A stretch of 64,000 nt of DNA. It comes from Tenebrio molitor. Its lineage: Eukaryota; Arthropoda; Insecta; Coleoptera; Tenebrionidae. The translations under genes and the position numbers were made by a program. Below, one piece after another: positions 16,981 through 27,928 of the stretch. The notes beneath the pieces were generated by a model that searched no databases, had not been told where the DNA came from, and saw only the letters and a program-made list of their open reading frames with translations. Every line of letters begins with the position of its first letter. Position 1 is the first letter of the stretch. Where the stretch lies: NCBI RefSeq assembly GCF_963966145.1, contig NC_091054.1, positions 4,402,001-4,466,000 of the forward strand, written 5' to 3'.

Positions 16981-18962
16981 ATGACGAAAAGAAAGGAAAA
17001 TAGTGAAGTTGCAGTTGATGTAAACAAGAAGAATAAAAAAGAACAATCGCCAGAAGAAACGAAATCGACCAAAGAAAGTTTCACAAAAAAATCAAGTTTT
17101 TCCAAGGAAACAACACCGCCTGATTCTAAGAAGTTCACGAAACACGCGAATGGAAAAAATAAAGCTGCGGAGCTGAATCAGAAGCCGGAAGACTGGAATG
17201 AATTCAAAAAGAAGAAAAAAGAACTGAAACTGAAGCGGAAACAGAATAAGTCTGGGTTTGATGTAATTGTGAAATCTAAAAAAATTGGGGAAAAATTGCG
17301 TTGTAAAACGTTGAAGGGTGGTGATGTTGAAAGAAATAAATTAATAAATGAATTGCACGTGTTGTTAAAAGGACAGGACCATTATCCTAAATTTGTGCTA
17401 GCACATGACACATCGAGGATAGTGCAGTGGTTGTTAAAATACAGTTCAGACATTGTAAAAAATCAAATATCACAGGTAATTACTTTGTATTGTGTAATGA
17501 ATTAATAAAAAAGATATCTTTTTTAGGAATTGATTCCGGTTAGTTTGGAAATGATGCAATCAAAATATGGAATTTTTTGTGTTAAAAGACTTCTCAAATA
17601 TGGCAATCAAGAAACAAGGTCGGCCATAATCAATAAAATGTACGGTCACGCCGTGAAACTGTCAAGCCACAGTCTCAGCGCCCCCGTTTTTGAATACGCT
17701 TACAGCACTTGGGCGACGACTCAACAAAAACAACACCTGACGCAAGAATTTTTCGGCGAGATGTACAAAAAAAGCAAAGACAACGAGATCAAACACTTGC
17801 GTGACATATTCAAACAAAGCCCCGACTTGAAATCCGCCACCTTGGGGGCGACTAAAGCCAATTTGTGCAGAATCATCGACAAAGGCTTGCTAGACTCTGG
17901 CCTGGTCCAGACCGTCTTGGCCCAGTACTTGGTCGAATGCTCGAGCGAAGATCGCGCCGAATTAATCACTCAACTAGTCCCACACATCGTCGTGATCAGT
18001 AACAGCAAAGATGGCGCTCGCGCAGCCATGCAATGCATCTGGCACGGCACTAACAAGGACAGAAAAGTAGCGATGAAAAATATCAAAGAGCACGCGGTGG
18101 AATTGTCAAAGCACTCGTCTGGTCACTGTACAGTTATAACACTGTTGGACGCAGCCGACGATACGGTGTTGTTGCACAAGATCGTGTTGAGCGAGATCCT
18201 GAAGGGGGCGCGAGATCTGGCGGAGAACGAGTGGGGGCGCAAGGTTTTGTTGTGGCTGGTGGCCCCAACAGACACCAGGTGCTTCCACCCAGTCTTCGTG
18301 AAGGAGCTCGACGCAGGACGGAAAAGATCAAACTTGAAGAAGGATCCGGAAACTCGGAGGAAAGAAATTTTGGAACATTCCATCGACACTCTGTTGAATC
18401 TGGTCGCCGAAGAACCGGACTTTTGGATGAAAAATTCGTCGCTGGCTTACGAGATGTTGGCGATAGTCAAGTCTGGTAAGTACATTGGTTTGCGAGTAAT
18501 GATGGTACTTAATCCGCGTGGTAGGTAAAGGAGATGGACTTAAGAAAGCTCTGGACAGTATAGTTAAAGTAATTGTCAATCCTGATTGGAAGATTAAATC
18601 AAACGAGCAAGAAATCGCGGGAGTGGAGGAACCGGGGCTCCACATGGTTCTCAAGAAATTGTTCAAACTCGACCAAAACAGCGAAACCTGTGATTTCTCC
18701 TTCGGCTCGTGTCTGATCGACGCCCTTTCAGAAGAAACTGTGAGTGAATCAAGTCACTTTCGTCACATTCTAATCGTGTTGATTTCAGCTGGAAAAGTGG
18801 CTCGGTTTGAACCGTGGCTGCTTTCTATTGGTCGCCGCTTACGAAAACAGTTCGACTTCGGTCCAAGAAAACATAAAAAGTAGACTCAAGACACATAAAA
18901 AGTTGTTGAAGAAACAGGACTATGCGGGGAGCAAAATTTTGTTGAAGAAAATGAAAGAATAA
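16981..18962 (+). CDS. penguin: Penguin/PUM3 (PUF-A) nucleolar Pumilio-like protein
   Basis: Four exons: 16981-17475, 17527-18475, 18525-18739 and 18789-18962, giving 610 aa with all phases consistent. The first 110 residues are Lys-rich and low in complexity, like nucleolar signals. Then come PUF-A-type helical repeats (around DTSRIVQWLLKYS, QSKYGIFCVKRLLKYG, SKDGARAAMQCIWHG, and HSSGHCTVITLLDA) and the CPL region (WGRKVLLWLVAP). The family works in ribosomal RNA processing and large-subunit assembly in the nucleolus. The open frame extends to a GTG at 16969, but the first ATG is 16981. The stop TAA lies inside an AATAAA (18958-18963), so the 3' UTR may be extremely short. Confidence 0.95.
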
Positions 18963-20639
18963 ATGTTTTTAATTGGCCACGCTTTGTCTGATCCAGTCCC
19001 GTCCTCGCGATTGTTTCATAATCTCGGTGACGCAGGTTTAGTCTCCGGTCCGCACAGGTCAGTGTATTGCAAATAATTTCTTCAGATTTGTTATATAATT
19101 CGAAACGGTGACAGTACTCGAGTTAATTTGTATTTTAAGTTTTGCCGAACGCGGCGGCGGCAAAAAATTTCTCAACCGTAACAGCTTTTTGTTGAAGAAT
19201 TTAAAAATTCGGGTGTTGTTAACGCAATCATTATTTTTATATTGACTCGCTAACTGGTTCATCTGATAAGTGGCGGAAATTGCGATAAATTAACAACCCA
19301 CTTATCGTATCAGATTTTGCAATGATTCACGTTCACATGACTTGACCTCCGATAAAATAGTTTATACGTTTGCAGAGTATTTTTTAAATGATTGTCGACT
19401 GTTTAACAGTTGAGTCATCGTGGCGAGATAACAACTGGTCGTGTTCAGTCCCCGGTCCGCTTCGGTAGATTGGTTGGAATGACAGAAAAATCCTAATGGT
19501 AACATTTATTGGTAACTCAATAATACACTGAATCAATTCGTACACCTAAATGTATTCCATAAAAATAAAAATCACATTTGATTCAATACAAAAATAATTA
19601 AAATTAAGAGTCTTTTCCGGTGATACTTCAATTCACGTAACGCACGCAAATTAGTTGCGACTTGAACAAAACAAAAATAAAAACAACCTGTCAAACCAAC
19701 GAGGTCAAACATATCTACAGTTGACTTTTATTGCTAATTAAATATGCTAACAAACTATCTCCGTGACAAGGAACAACTTTACTATGCGACATCCACCTAT
19801 CAACACCGTCATCATCGAAGCAGCAATCGAAATAAGAGTGTGATCGTTCTGTTGAAAAATACCAATTCGTCACTGTCTTTTTTTTTAGAAAAAATTGTGC
19901 TCAGATATGTAACCCTCTTCCGCTTAGTGCCCGTGAATTGCATGAATTTATTGTCGCTCAATCTCAACGAAAAATTGGGAAACTGCGTAACCGATTTCAA
20001 TTCGTAAACGAATACAAGTTGATCCCACATTTATCAAAAACGTAAAAACAAATGGCACTGTCAACTGAAACGGTAATAAAAAGTGCAGCCGATCGACTCA
20101 CACAATGCAAAATGAAAGGGTCCGGGCCTGCCGACAGCGCCAATTCTCGCAATCGGGAGCGCCCGGTGCCACATTTACTTCTATAACTACAGAATGGACG
20201 CACAGAAACGCCTAAAAACCGCTTTGAAAATAAAGCAAAAACGCTACAAGCAGCTCGACAATTATTATATAACTGTACATTGAACATTCTATATAATTAT
20301 TTAACATTTTCTTATAATTCAACACATTAGTTTTTTCATTTTTTCATAATTTGTGATATAAGTAGCTACTGTTAAAATACACGGCCTTACGAGAAGACAA
20401 ACAAAACTCCGAACGGAAACAGTCCATGCAACGAAAATGAGATTCGAGAAATAATCGTAAACAACGTCTGAAACTAAACCCTTTGGTAGTTTCCATTAAT
20501 GATAACAATAATACGATCCTAAGTACAAAGGACTCATACTGAAATACTTGTTATCGGCGAGTTTTCGACTCGCTTTAGAGATGAGGCAGCTGCGCTATGT
20601 TCACTATCAATATTATGTATATAGTAAGTTGAAGGCCAG
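18963..20639. other. Intergenic and probable synaptogyrin 3' UTR
   Basis: No convincing gene. Several short open frames are present without any recognisable domain. A minus-strand AATAAA near 19508-19503 could end a long synaptogyrin 3' UTR. Two short similar patches occur (TCTCCGGTCCGC near 19041 and TCCCCGGTCCGC near 19449). Confidence 0.4.
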
Positions 20640-22360
20640 TTAATAAGCTGGCGCTTGGAAATCTGTGGGTCCCCTCTGGTTGGGTCCCGCGGAGAACGGC
20701 GGCTCCTGGTAGTGCTGGTCCGTCTCGGGCCCGCCGGGATAAGACGGATACGAGGTCGGGATACTCGTCTCAGCCTCGTAATTGGTGGCGAAAGCCGCGT
20801 CGGACCCCTGTCGGAAACGCTGGAAGGCGAAGAACGCGCAACCGGCCTGGAAATCCACCGGTTACACAAACCTCACTTACATCCGCGAGTTACTCCATAC
20901 CCATGAGAAGATCGAAAAGAACGAGAAAGCGATGGCCGCTTGGACGTTATTCACGCCGTACCCGTTCTCGGGGCTCGTCGATTTGCCCCACTGGCTCGCC
21001 AAATACCAGAAACCGACGAAGTACAGGAACGACCAGAAAGCTGCGACAAATCAAAATGTAATCAGCACTCGTTGTTTAGATTGCGGAATGATACAATGTT
21101 ATCAGTTTCTCAACGATTAGGCTCCGTCACCAGTCGACAATAATACTCCGACGAAATGCCCGTCTGCGGCCCCACTTGCTCGCTCTGCGGGATTATTTTG
21201 AGTGTGTGGGGGGTAATTCAGCTGGGGCTGATGGGTGTGTTCTTCTACATACATTCGTTCGCCTTTGCCGACGACATCGGCGTCGAGTTGAAGATGCCCG
21301 AAGAGATAAACGCAACCACCGCCAAGAAAGCAATCGACCAATTCAACGACGATGTGGACCGCGTCTACTCTCAAAGCGCCTACAACTGTTGGATCGCAGC
21401 CGCAATATACCTCGTCCTGTTGCTCTTTTCCGTACAACAGTTCCGAGCCAACATGCGTAAATAACCCGTTCGATGTATTTCATTACAAATAAATAGTGTA
21501 TCTTTACTTGGAGTCATCACTATCCCTCCGCCCCTAGTGCAAAATTGTGTTGGGGGAAAAATATAATCGAGGTCAAACCAGATCACGTGTAAATCGTATT
21601 TTTTTTGCATAAAATGCAACCGTATTTAATGCAATTTAATCGCTTGTCATTTAGGCAGTCAAATCTGGATTGGAGCTGCCAACCACACAAACCAAAAAGC
21701 ACCAGATGACTCTTCCAATGCCAATGTTAATTTTTATTTAGGAGAGGGACAGTAATGGGGCCCCCTTTTGGACGGGGTTTTGTTGGGACTCACCAGAAAA
21801 GCTCAAGTCACCCAAGACATAGTGTTTCCTGGTTTTGACAGATGACATTTGTTCGAAAAGGTACTCCCCAGCCAGGAACCCCATGCTGGCCAGGAAAGCG
21901 ATCACGCTGATCCCGACCCCGTAGTTGCAGGCGTTCCCGTCTCCGTTGTAGAGACATTCTTCTTTGCCACTCTTCTTGTTAACAAACCAACCCTGCGACG
22001 ATATACAACCGAATACGACAATGGAGAACAACTGGAAGGAAAATCGGCGTTAGTGGAGTGGTTGGTCCGCACACGCAGATTCCTGCGTGTGACAATATTT
22101 ATCGTGACCCATTTGAAAATTTTGAATAATCAATATACATCTGACACACCCCCCACCAATACTCCTGTCAAATCGATTATTTGAAAATGAACGATTCGAG
22201 CAATTAAGGGTTGGGAAGAATGACGGGTTGAAATTTATGGATATTGTTGACGACTTACCCAGCACACAGCTCTGAGAATCACTTGGGGCCGCTGGGCAAA
22301 AGATATGGGGTCGAAAGCACCGCCTGCTTTACCGCCTCCGTACGCTCCTACACCCTCCAT
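20640..22360 (-). CDS. Synaptogyrin, four-pass vesicle membrane protein
   Basis: Four exons: 22360-22259, 22031-21794, 21040-20901 and 20846-20640; 228 aa. N-terminus MEGVGAYGGGKAG, then the family signature FDPISFAQRPQVILR. Four hydrophobic segments of the MARVEL type lie at about 26-46, 70-92, 115-133 and 145-165, with the loop containing CLYNGDGNACNYGVG. A proline- and glycine-rich cytoplasmic tail ends FQAPAY. Synaptogyrins sit in synaptic and other small vesicles and modulate exocytosis and synaptic-vesicle membrane composition. The second intron contains the RNASEK gene on the other strand. Head side is separated by about 240 bp from the CCDC40 3' end. Confidence 0.95.
21156..21464 (+). 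CDS. RNASEK: RNASEK homologue, nested in synaptogyrin intron
   Basis: A single-exon 102-aa protein. It has two membrane segments (about residues 9-35 and 75-97) and the family landmarks: MPVCGPTCSLCG near the start, VWGVIQLGLMGVFFYIHS, and AYNCWIAAAIYLVLLLFS near the end. RNASEK is a small V-ATPase-associated membrane protein needed for endosomal uptake; the old ribonuclease label is of uncertain physiological relevance. It lies on the + strand inside synaptogyrin intron 2 (21041-21793), with AATAAA at 21488. No intron is seen, so a retroposed origin is possible but not shown. Confidence 0.93.
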   Translation: MPVCGPTCSLCGIILSVWGVIQLGLMGVFFYIHSFAFADDIGVELKMPEEINATTAKKAIDQFNDDVDRVYSQSAYNCWIAAAIYLVLLLFSVQQFRANMRK

Positions 22361-22597
22361 GTTTTTGTAAACTACTGTACTGTCAAAACCACGTCAACCG
22401 ACTGTATTTACTTTCGCACCACCCTAATAACGTGAATCGACCCCGTCACTTAATACCTCCCCGATTATTTATTTAGTGGATTTCCCGGATACCCCTCGAA
22501 CTAGGTCTGAATCGTCAATAATTACCAAACCAATCCGGACTTGACTCGACTCGGTCGCGGCGCCAAATTCAAACAAACGTCACAATTTTTTACGTTT

Positions 22598-25500
22598 TTA
22601 TTGGAAATACACGAACACAGGTAATTTCAAAGAGTTGGACAGGCGGTTAAGCTCGTGGACGTGATTGGGAAAGTCGCCTTGAAGGTTTTCCACGATTTTC
22701 GACAGTTTCGAGTTGACCGACATCTCTTTGTTGAACCCGGAGGTCAGGACGCTCTCGGTGCGGTACACCAGATGGGGTTTCCGCCCTTTCGTTATATCCG
22801 AGTACGCGTTCAGCTTCTTCTGGACTTGGAGCAACAACTCGAAAGTCATCTGGCGCTGCGTGATTCTCTCCTCCAAAGTCTCTTGCAGGTCCTCGTGACA
22901 TTCTTGAATATTTTCGATGTCTCTCTGCATCTCTTGCATCTCGTCCTCGACCTCCCCTTTAGTTTTCTCCATCTCTTCCACTCTTCTCTCCATTTCTTCG
23001 ATTTGCTGCAACCGAAACGTTACTCCAAGACACTTCAACCAACAATCAACACTACATTCTCCATTTGCTTGATTTTGTTGCGCGTATCGTCCAGCTTTCG
23101 GGTGAAGTTGATTCGAGTTTTCTCCATCCCGTTCTTCATCCGCCTCTCTCGAGCCTCCGCCGTGGTCATGATTGCGTCCCTTCTCGAAACGCAGTGCTCC
23201 AAATCGTGCACCAAAACGTCTTGGACTTTCTTCAGCTGGCTGTACCTCACCTGAAAGCAAAAATCACACCAGACGAATCATTTCGTCACAAAACAATTAC
23301 GTTCATGCGATGAATCTCCGCCTTCATCGTCCCCACTTCGCCGTCTTGACTACGCTCTTCGATCATGGTGGTTTTGGTGTCCTTCGCGTTCAAAAACTTC
23401 TTCTCCCATTCGAGAGACTGGCGATTCATGTCGATCAGCTCGTTGCTCATGTTCACTTTGTCCTCTTCGATCTGCGCGATTTCGTCCTCCAGTTTGAGAC
23501 ACTCGAGCTCCGCGTCCTCCAAACAACATTATTACCCCAAGAAAAGCGCAACAATCCCAAAAATACTTTAAGCTTGTAAACGTAGTCTTGCCGCAGCACT
23601 TCATTATCCTTGTCCATGTTCACTTTCAGTCCTTTCGTCTTGACGAAGTTGTCCCCCATCACGGTCAGCTGACTGTGCAAATTATTGATACAACGCAACA
23701 CCTTGTCCTGTTGCTTCTTGTGAGCCCCGAGCTCATCCGACACTCTCAAATTTTTCTGTTCCAAAATAAGAATCTCTGAAACGCGACAAGCCATCCAACA
23801 GTCGCCAAAAAACAAACCACTCACGCTTCCGTATCAGATTGTTGTTCTGAATCTGCTCCTGCCTCTCCTCCGAGATTTTGATCAGATTGGTCTGTTCCCT
23901 CAGCCAGAACTGCTGCAGCTTCTTGATTTGTTCTTGTATTTCCTCGATGTTCTTCTCCAAGGTCGTGATCTTCGTTTCGAGAGGCGACGAGTGACTCATC
24001 CCCGACTTCTCCACCATCTTTTGGTACTTGGTGTTGAGCAAGTCGACCTCTCGCTGTCTCTTCGCGATGCGAAGCTCCAGCTGCTTCATCGCGTCCTGGT
24101 ATTGGTCGGCCTCTTTGCCTAGCTCTCGCAGTTGCTGTTCCAGCTCCTTCAGGTATCTTTGGGACTCGAAGTTGGCAAACTTCTGCGCTTCGATCTCGCT
24201 CGTCACCGCCGCGATCTTGTTTTCTCCCGCCGCCACCTGGATCTCCATTTCTCTGTTTTTGGTTCGCATCTGCTTGAGGGCGCGTTGCAGCGTCATGAGG
24301 GTTTTGTTGTTGGTCACTTGTTCTTCCAGAGCTTTCATGATTCTCTCCTCGAGTTCGCCCTTCTGGTTGTCGAGTTGTTCGTGCTCTCGGGTCAACGCCG
24401 CGAGGACGTTGTTAGTGTCGTTGGCTTCCTAAAAATACACCTCTTAATCTACTCTCTCGCCGAAATTAACCAAATACTTCATTGATTTTTCGAATGTCCA
24501 GCTCGGTCTGCTCTATGATTCCTTCCATCTCGTACATTCTCTTCTCCATCGATGTTTTCTTCTCGGTTTCGGCGTCGAGAGCCGCTTTGCAGGTCTGCAC
24601 GTCATTCAGAAACCGGTCCTTCAGCATCGTGAGATCTTCGTTCCTTCTCATTTCCTTCTGGGCCAGTTTCTTCACTTGCTCGATCTCCGACAAGATACTC
24701 TTGAAGTTCTCCTCAGACTTGACCAACTCTTTGTTGAGACAAGTCAACACTTTGTCTCTGTTACCGATGGCGATAATAACAGAATTCCAAGAGTGTAACA
24801 AGCAGCGGTACTCCGACTCCATCGCTTCAATATTAGTATTCCCCAAGGCCACAGTCTGGGCCAGTTCTTCCCTCTCTTCTTCCTTCACCTTCATCTGGAC
24901 ATCCATCCTCTCCAACTCCCGTTCCACCTCCCATATCTTGGTCATCAACTTGTAGATAAGCGCATCTTGCATTCGCTTCTCCTCCAACAACTTCATCTTG
25001 TCCTTGCGGCTCTTTTCGTAAATGCGTTTTTTGACAGTTATGTCCGACTCTAGATTATCCTCCCATTGGGACATTTGCTGAACCAACAAATTAGTCCCTT
25101 CCACTTCGTTCCTCAACTCTCGTTCTTGACTTTCCGCATCGAAGAATCTCTGACGCTCGTTCTTGTACGCTTCTCTTCTTTCGGTCAGCACGTTCTGCAG
25201 TTCTTCGCGTGCGGCGGTTGTTGTCTGTAATTTGTCAATATATTGGTCGAGGGTTTTCTGCTGCTTCTGCAAAATCTGCTGCTGTTCGTAAATAAAAATC
25301 CCAAGCTCGTCTCTTTTTGCGTTGCTCTTTTTTGTACCGCATTCCTACAAAATCAAATGTAACAAGCCCCAAAAACAAACTGACGCCATACATATTCGTA
25401 AATGTCGTCTTTTAAGTGGTTGATCTGACGTAACAAGTGCTCTTTCAGCGCTTTTTGGAATCTGTCCAAGAGAGGATTGTCAGGATCCAACACTTGTGAC

Positions 25501-25772
25501 TCTTCCTTATTTTTTGGTCTGCAAAAAAACAGTTCATCATTTGACAACTGAAAATAGATCCAAAGCGATACTTGACAGAACGATAAGACCTTGGAGATCT
25601 TTCCGAGTCTGGAACGTCTGATTCTTCCTTGTTTGCTGATCTATAAAAGCACATTTACTCTTAGAATTGAGAAAAAAGAAGATTGATACTTGTTGAAGCG
25701 TTGAAATCGTGGGGTGTACTTCGGTTCTTCATCTTCAGTCTCAGAATTAGTTTTTGCATGTGCAGAATCCAT
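22598..25772 (-). CDS. CCDC40: CCDC40-like axonemal coiled-coil protein
   Basis: Nine exons: 25772-25690, 25640-25572, 25518-25392, 25344-24478, 24428-23825, 23775-23567, 23516-23301, 23250-23056 and 23005-22598. They join in frame to 925 aa. After an acidic N-terminus comes the CCDC40 signature LDPDNPLLDRFQKALKEHLL (about residues 60-80), then almost continuous coiled coil to the end. With CCDC39, CCDC40 forms the 96-nm ruler on ciliary and sperm doublet microtubules that positions inner dynein arms and the nexin-dynein complex. In insects it is expected in sperm flagella and chordotonal cilia. An RFX X-box sits 79 bp upstream. The stop codon overlaps an AATAAA. Confidence 0.9.
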
Positions 25773-25850
25773 TTTAATGCTTTTTTTAAGGAAAACACAA
25801 CCAAACTCAAATTTGTCACTTGGGTCGCTGATTTGTGTTATTAATAGTTA

Positions 25851-25863
25851 GTTGCCTAGCAAC
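25851..25863. promoter_or_regulatory. RFX X-box upstream of CCDC40
   Basis: GTTGCCTAGCAAC is a perfect inverted half-site pair (GTTGC-CTA-GCAAC) and fits the X-box consensus bound by RFX factors. It lies 79 bp upstream of the CCDC40 ATG in the 533-bp divergent spacer shared with the PRPSAP gene. A looser half-site GTTGCCAAGG is at about 26051. RFX factors drive ciliary genes across animals, so the position fits the function of CCDC40. Confidence 0.8.
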
Positions 25864-26305
25864 CGCAGGATAAAAATCGGTTGTTACGCCACTGGCTGTT
25901 GATTTATCGAATTAACAAAATTTAGTAAATTCAAGGACACACGCTAAATAAAAGTGATGAAATGCAAACGGTCACATTTAAATTAGTTCTTTGTGAATGG
26001 TGTTTCGAATGGGTGGAATAATATAATAAAAATAAGTTTCTGGGTTGTCCCTGTTGCCAAGGTTGGCGTAACTTCAGCCACTTCCGTCTGTTTACCATCA
26101 ATGTGAAATGTCAACATAATTGTATTATTAGAAATTAGAACAGATCGCAGAATTCCAGAAAGCGAGAATCAATTCTTCGTTGTTGAAAGGTTTTATTAAT
26201 AGATTAGAGAGGGGTGTTGAAGTATTGTAGAAGTTTAAGAAAGAAATTCGAAATTTGAGTTTCGCTTCGTTTATTCCATTTTGTGATTTGATCAAAGGCG
26301 ACTAG

Positions 26306-27570
26306 ATGATGGAAGCACCTAAAACCTCGGATGTGGTCCTCGTAGGGGGCAATTCACATCCGGAATTGGTAAATTTGATATCTCAGCGGTTGGGGGTGAA
26401 AGTAGGGGGGTGCGCCGTGTACCACAAGACCAACCGCGAAACTATGGTGGAAATCGGAGATTCGGTCCGAGGCAAGGATATTTACATCATTCAAACGGGC
26501 ACCAAGTAGGTTTTTTGTGTGGAATGTAGTGAAATACAGTGGCGTGTTTTAGGGATGTTAACAATAACATCATGGAGCTGTTGATCATGGCGTACGCGTG
26601 TAAGACATCTTCCGCCAAATCTATCGTTGGAGTAATCCCCTATTTACCCTACAGTAAGCAGTGTAAAATGCGTAAGCGGGGCAGTATCGTATCGAAACTG
26701 CTGGCCCAAATGATGTGTAAATCAGGTTTGACTCATATTATCACAATGGATCTCCACCAGAAAGAAATTCAGGGATTTTTCGACTGCCCCGTCGACAATC
26801 TCCGAGCTAGTCCCTTCCTGTTGCAGTACATCCAAGAATGCGTAAGTCTCTTGTCGCGACCTAACCTCAAAGTTACCACCGCTCGGTACAGATTCCAGAC
26901 TACCGCAACTCCGTGATTGTGGCTCGCAACCCGGGGACCGCCAAGAAGGCGACGTCCTACGCCGAGCGCCTCCGCCTGGGGATCGCCGTGATCCACGGCG
27001 AGCAGAAAGAATCGGAGTCGGACGAAGTGGACGGGCGGTACTCGCCCCCGACCCTTCCCAGGTCGCGCACCATGGACGCCGGAGTGGGCGTCCCCGTTCA
27101 CATCGCCAAAGAGAAGCCCCCGATTAATGTCGTGGGCGACGTGGGGGGCCGCATCGCCATCATGGTGGTAGGTATCAGGACCTAACCTCAAATGTCGTTT
27201 AAGGGAGATTTGCAGGACGACCTGATCGACGACGTGCAGTCTTTCGTGGCCGCCTCGGAGGTGCTGAAGGAGCGCGGGGCGTACAAGATATACGTGTTGG
27301 CGACTCACGGGCTGCTGTCCTCGGACGCCCCCAGACTGATTGAGGACTCACCCATCGATGAAGTGAGTTGCGGGACGAGGTTTTACGGGGGTTAAACGAC
27401 GTGTTTTGCAGGTCGTGGTCACCAATACGATCCCGCACGAGTTGCAGAAGATGCAGTGCCACAAAATCAAGACCGTGGATATATCGATTTTGCTGTCAGA
27501 AGCTATTAGGAGAATTCACAACAAGGAGTCGATGTCATACTTGTTTAAGAATGTCACTCTTGAAGATTAA
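26306..27570 (+). CDS. PRPSAP: Phosphoribosyl pyrophosphate synthetase-associated protein
   Basis: Five exons: 26306-26505, 26553-26841, 26892-27167, 27216-27362 and 27412-27570; 356 aa. It has the PRPP-synthetase fold (VVLVGGNSHPELVNLI, TMDLHQKEIQGFFDCPVDNL, GDVGGRIAIMVDDLIDDV). Two features mark the non-catalytic associated subunit (PAP39/PAP41): YLPYSKQCKMRKRGSI in place of the catalytic loop, and an insert of about 45 residues (about 198-245, GEQKESESDEVDGR and following). These proteins bind and modulate PRPP synthetase, the first step feeding purine, pyrimidine and NAD synthesis in the cytosol. AATAAA at 27647-27652. Two adjacent ATGs open the frame. Confidence 0.95.
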
Positions 27571-27928
27571 GTATTAACATATCTTAAGTATTAATGTGTT
27601 TATTTTTGCATACTGTAAGTATTTTTTGCATTCTTTAGTTTGGGTAAATAAACAGCATAACGAGCGACAAGATTTTATTGCAGACCTATGAAAGTATCCA
27701 AGCGGCTTACATGGAATATTACGTAAGAAAAAAAATGATCGTTATGTAGAAAATATTTTATTTTACTGGACAAATCTGATATTCAAAATAGCAAATTTGT
27801 TGATGAAATTTACAATATACTGTACAATCAATAAAAATGGCAACTGAACACTACTTACATAAATAAAAAAAAATCTAACGTACGTAAAATCAGTCAACAA
27901 AACAATAGAAAATCGCAATTTGAACAAT

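Noticed and set aside
22655..24955. Several + strand ORFs of 100-200 codons
   Set aside because: They are antisense to the CCDC40 exons, whose coiled-coil reading frame is continuous and correctly spliced.
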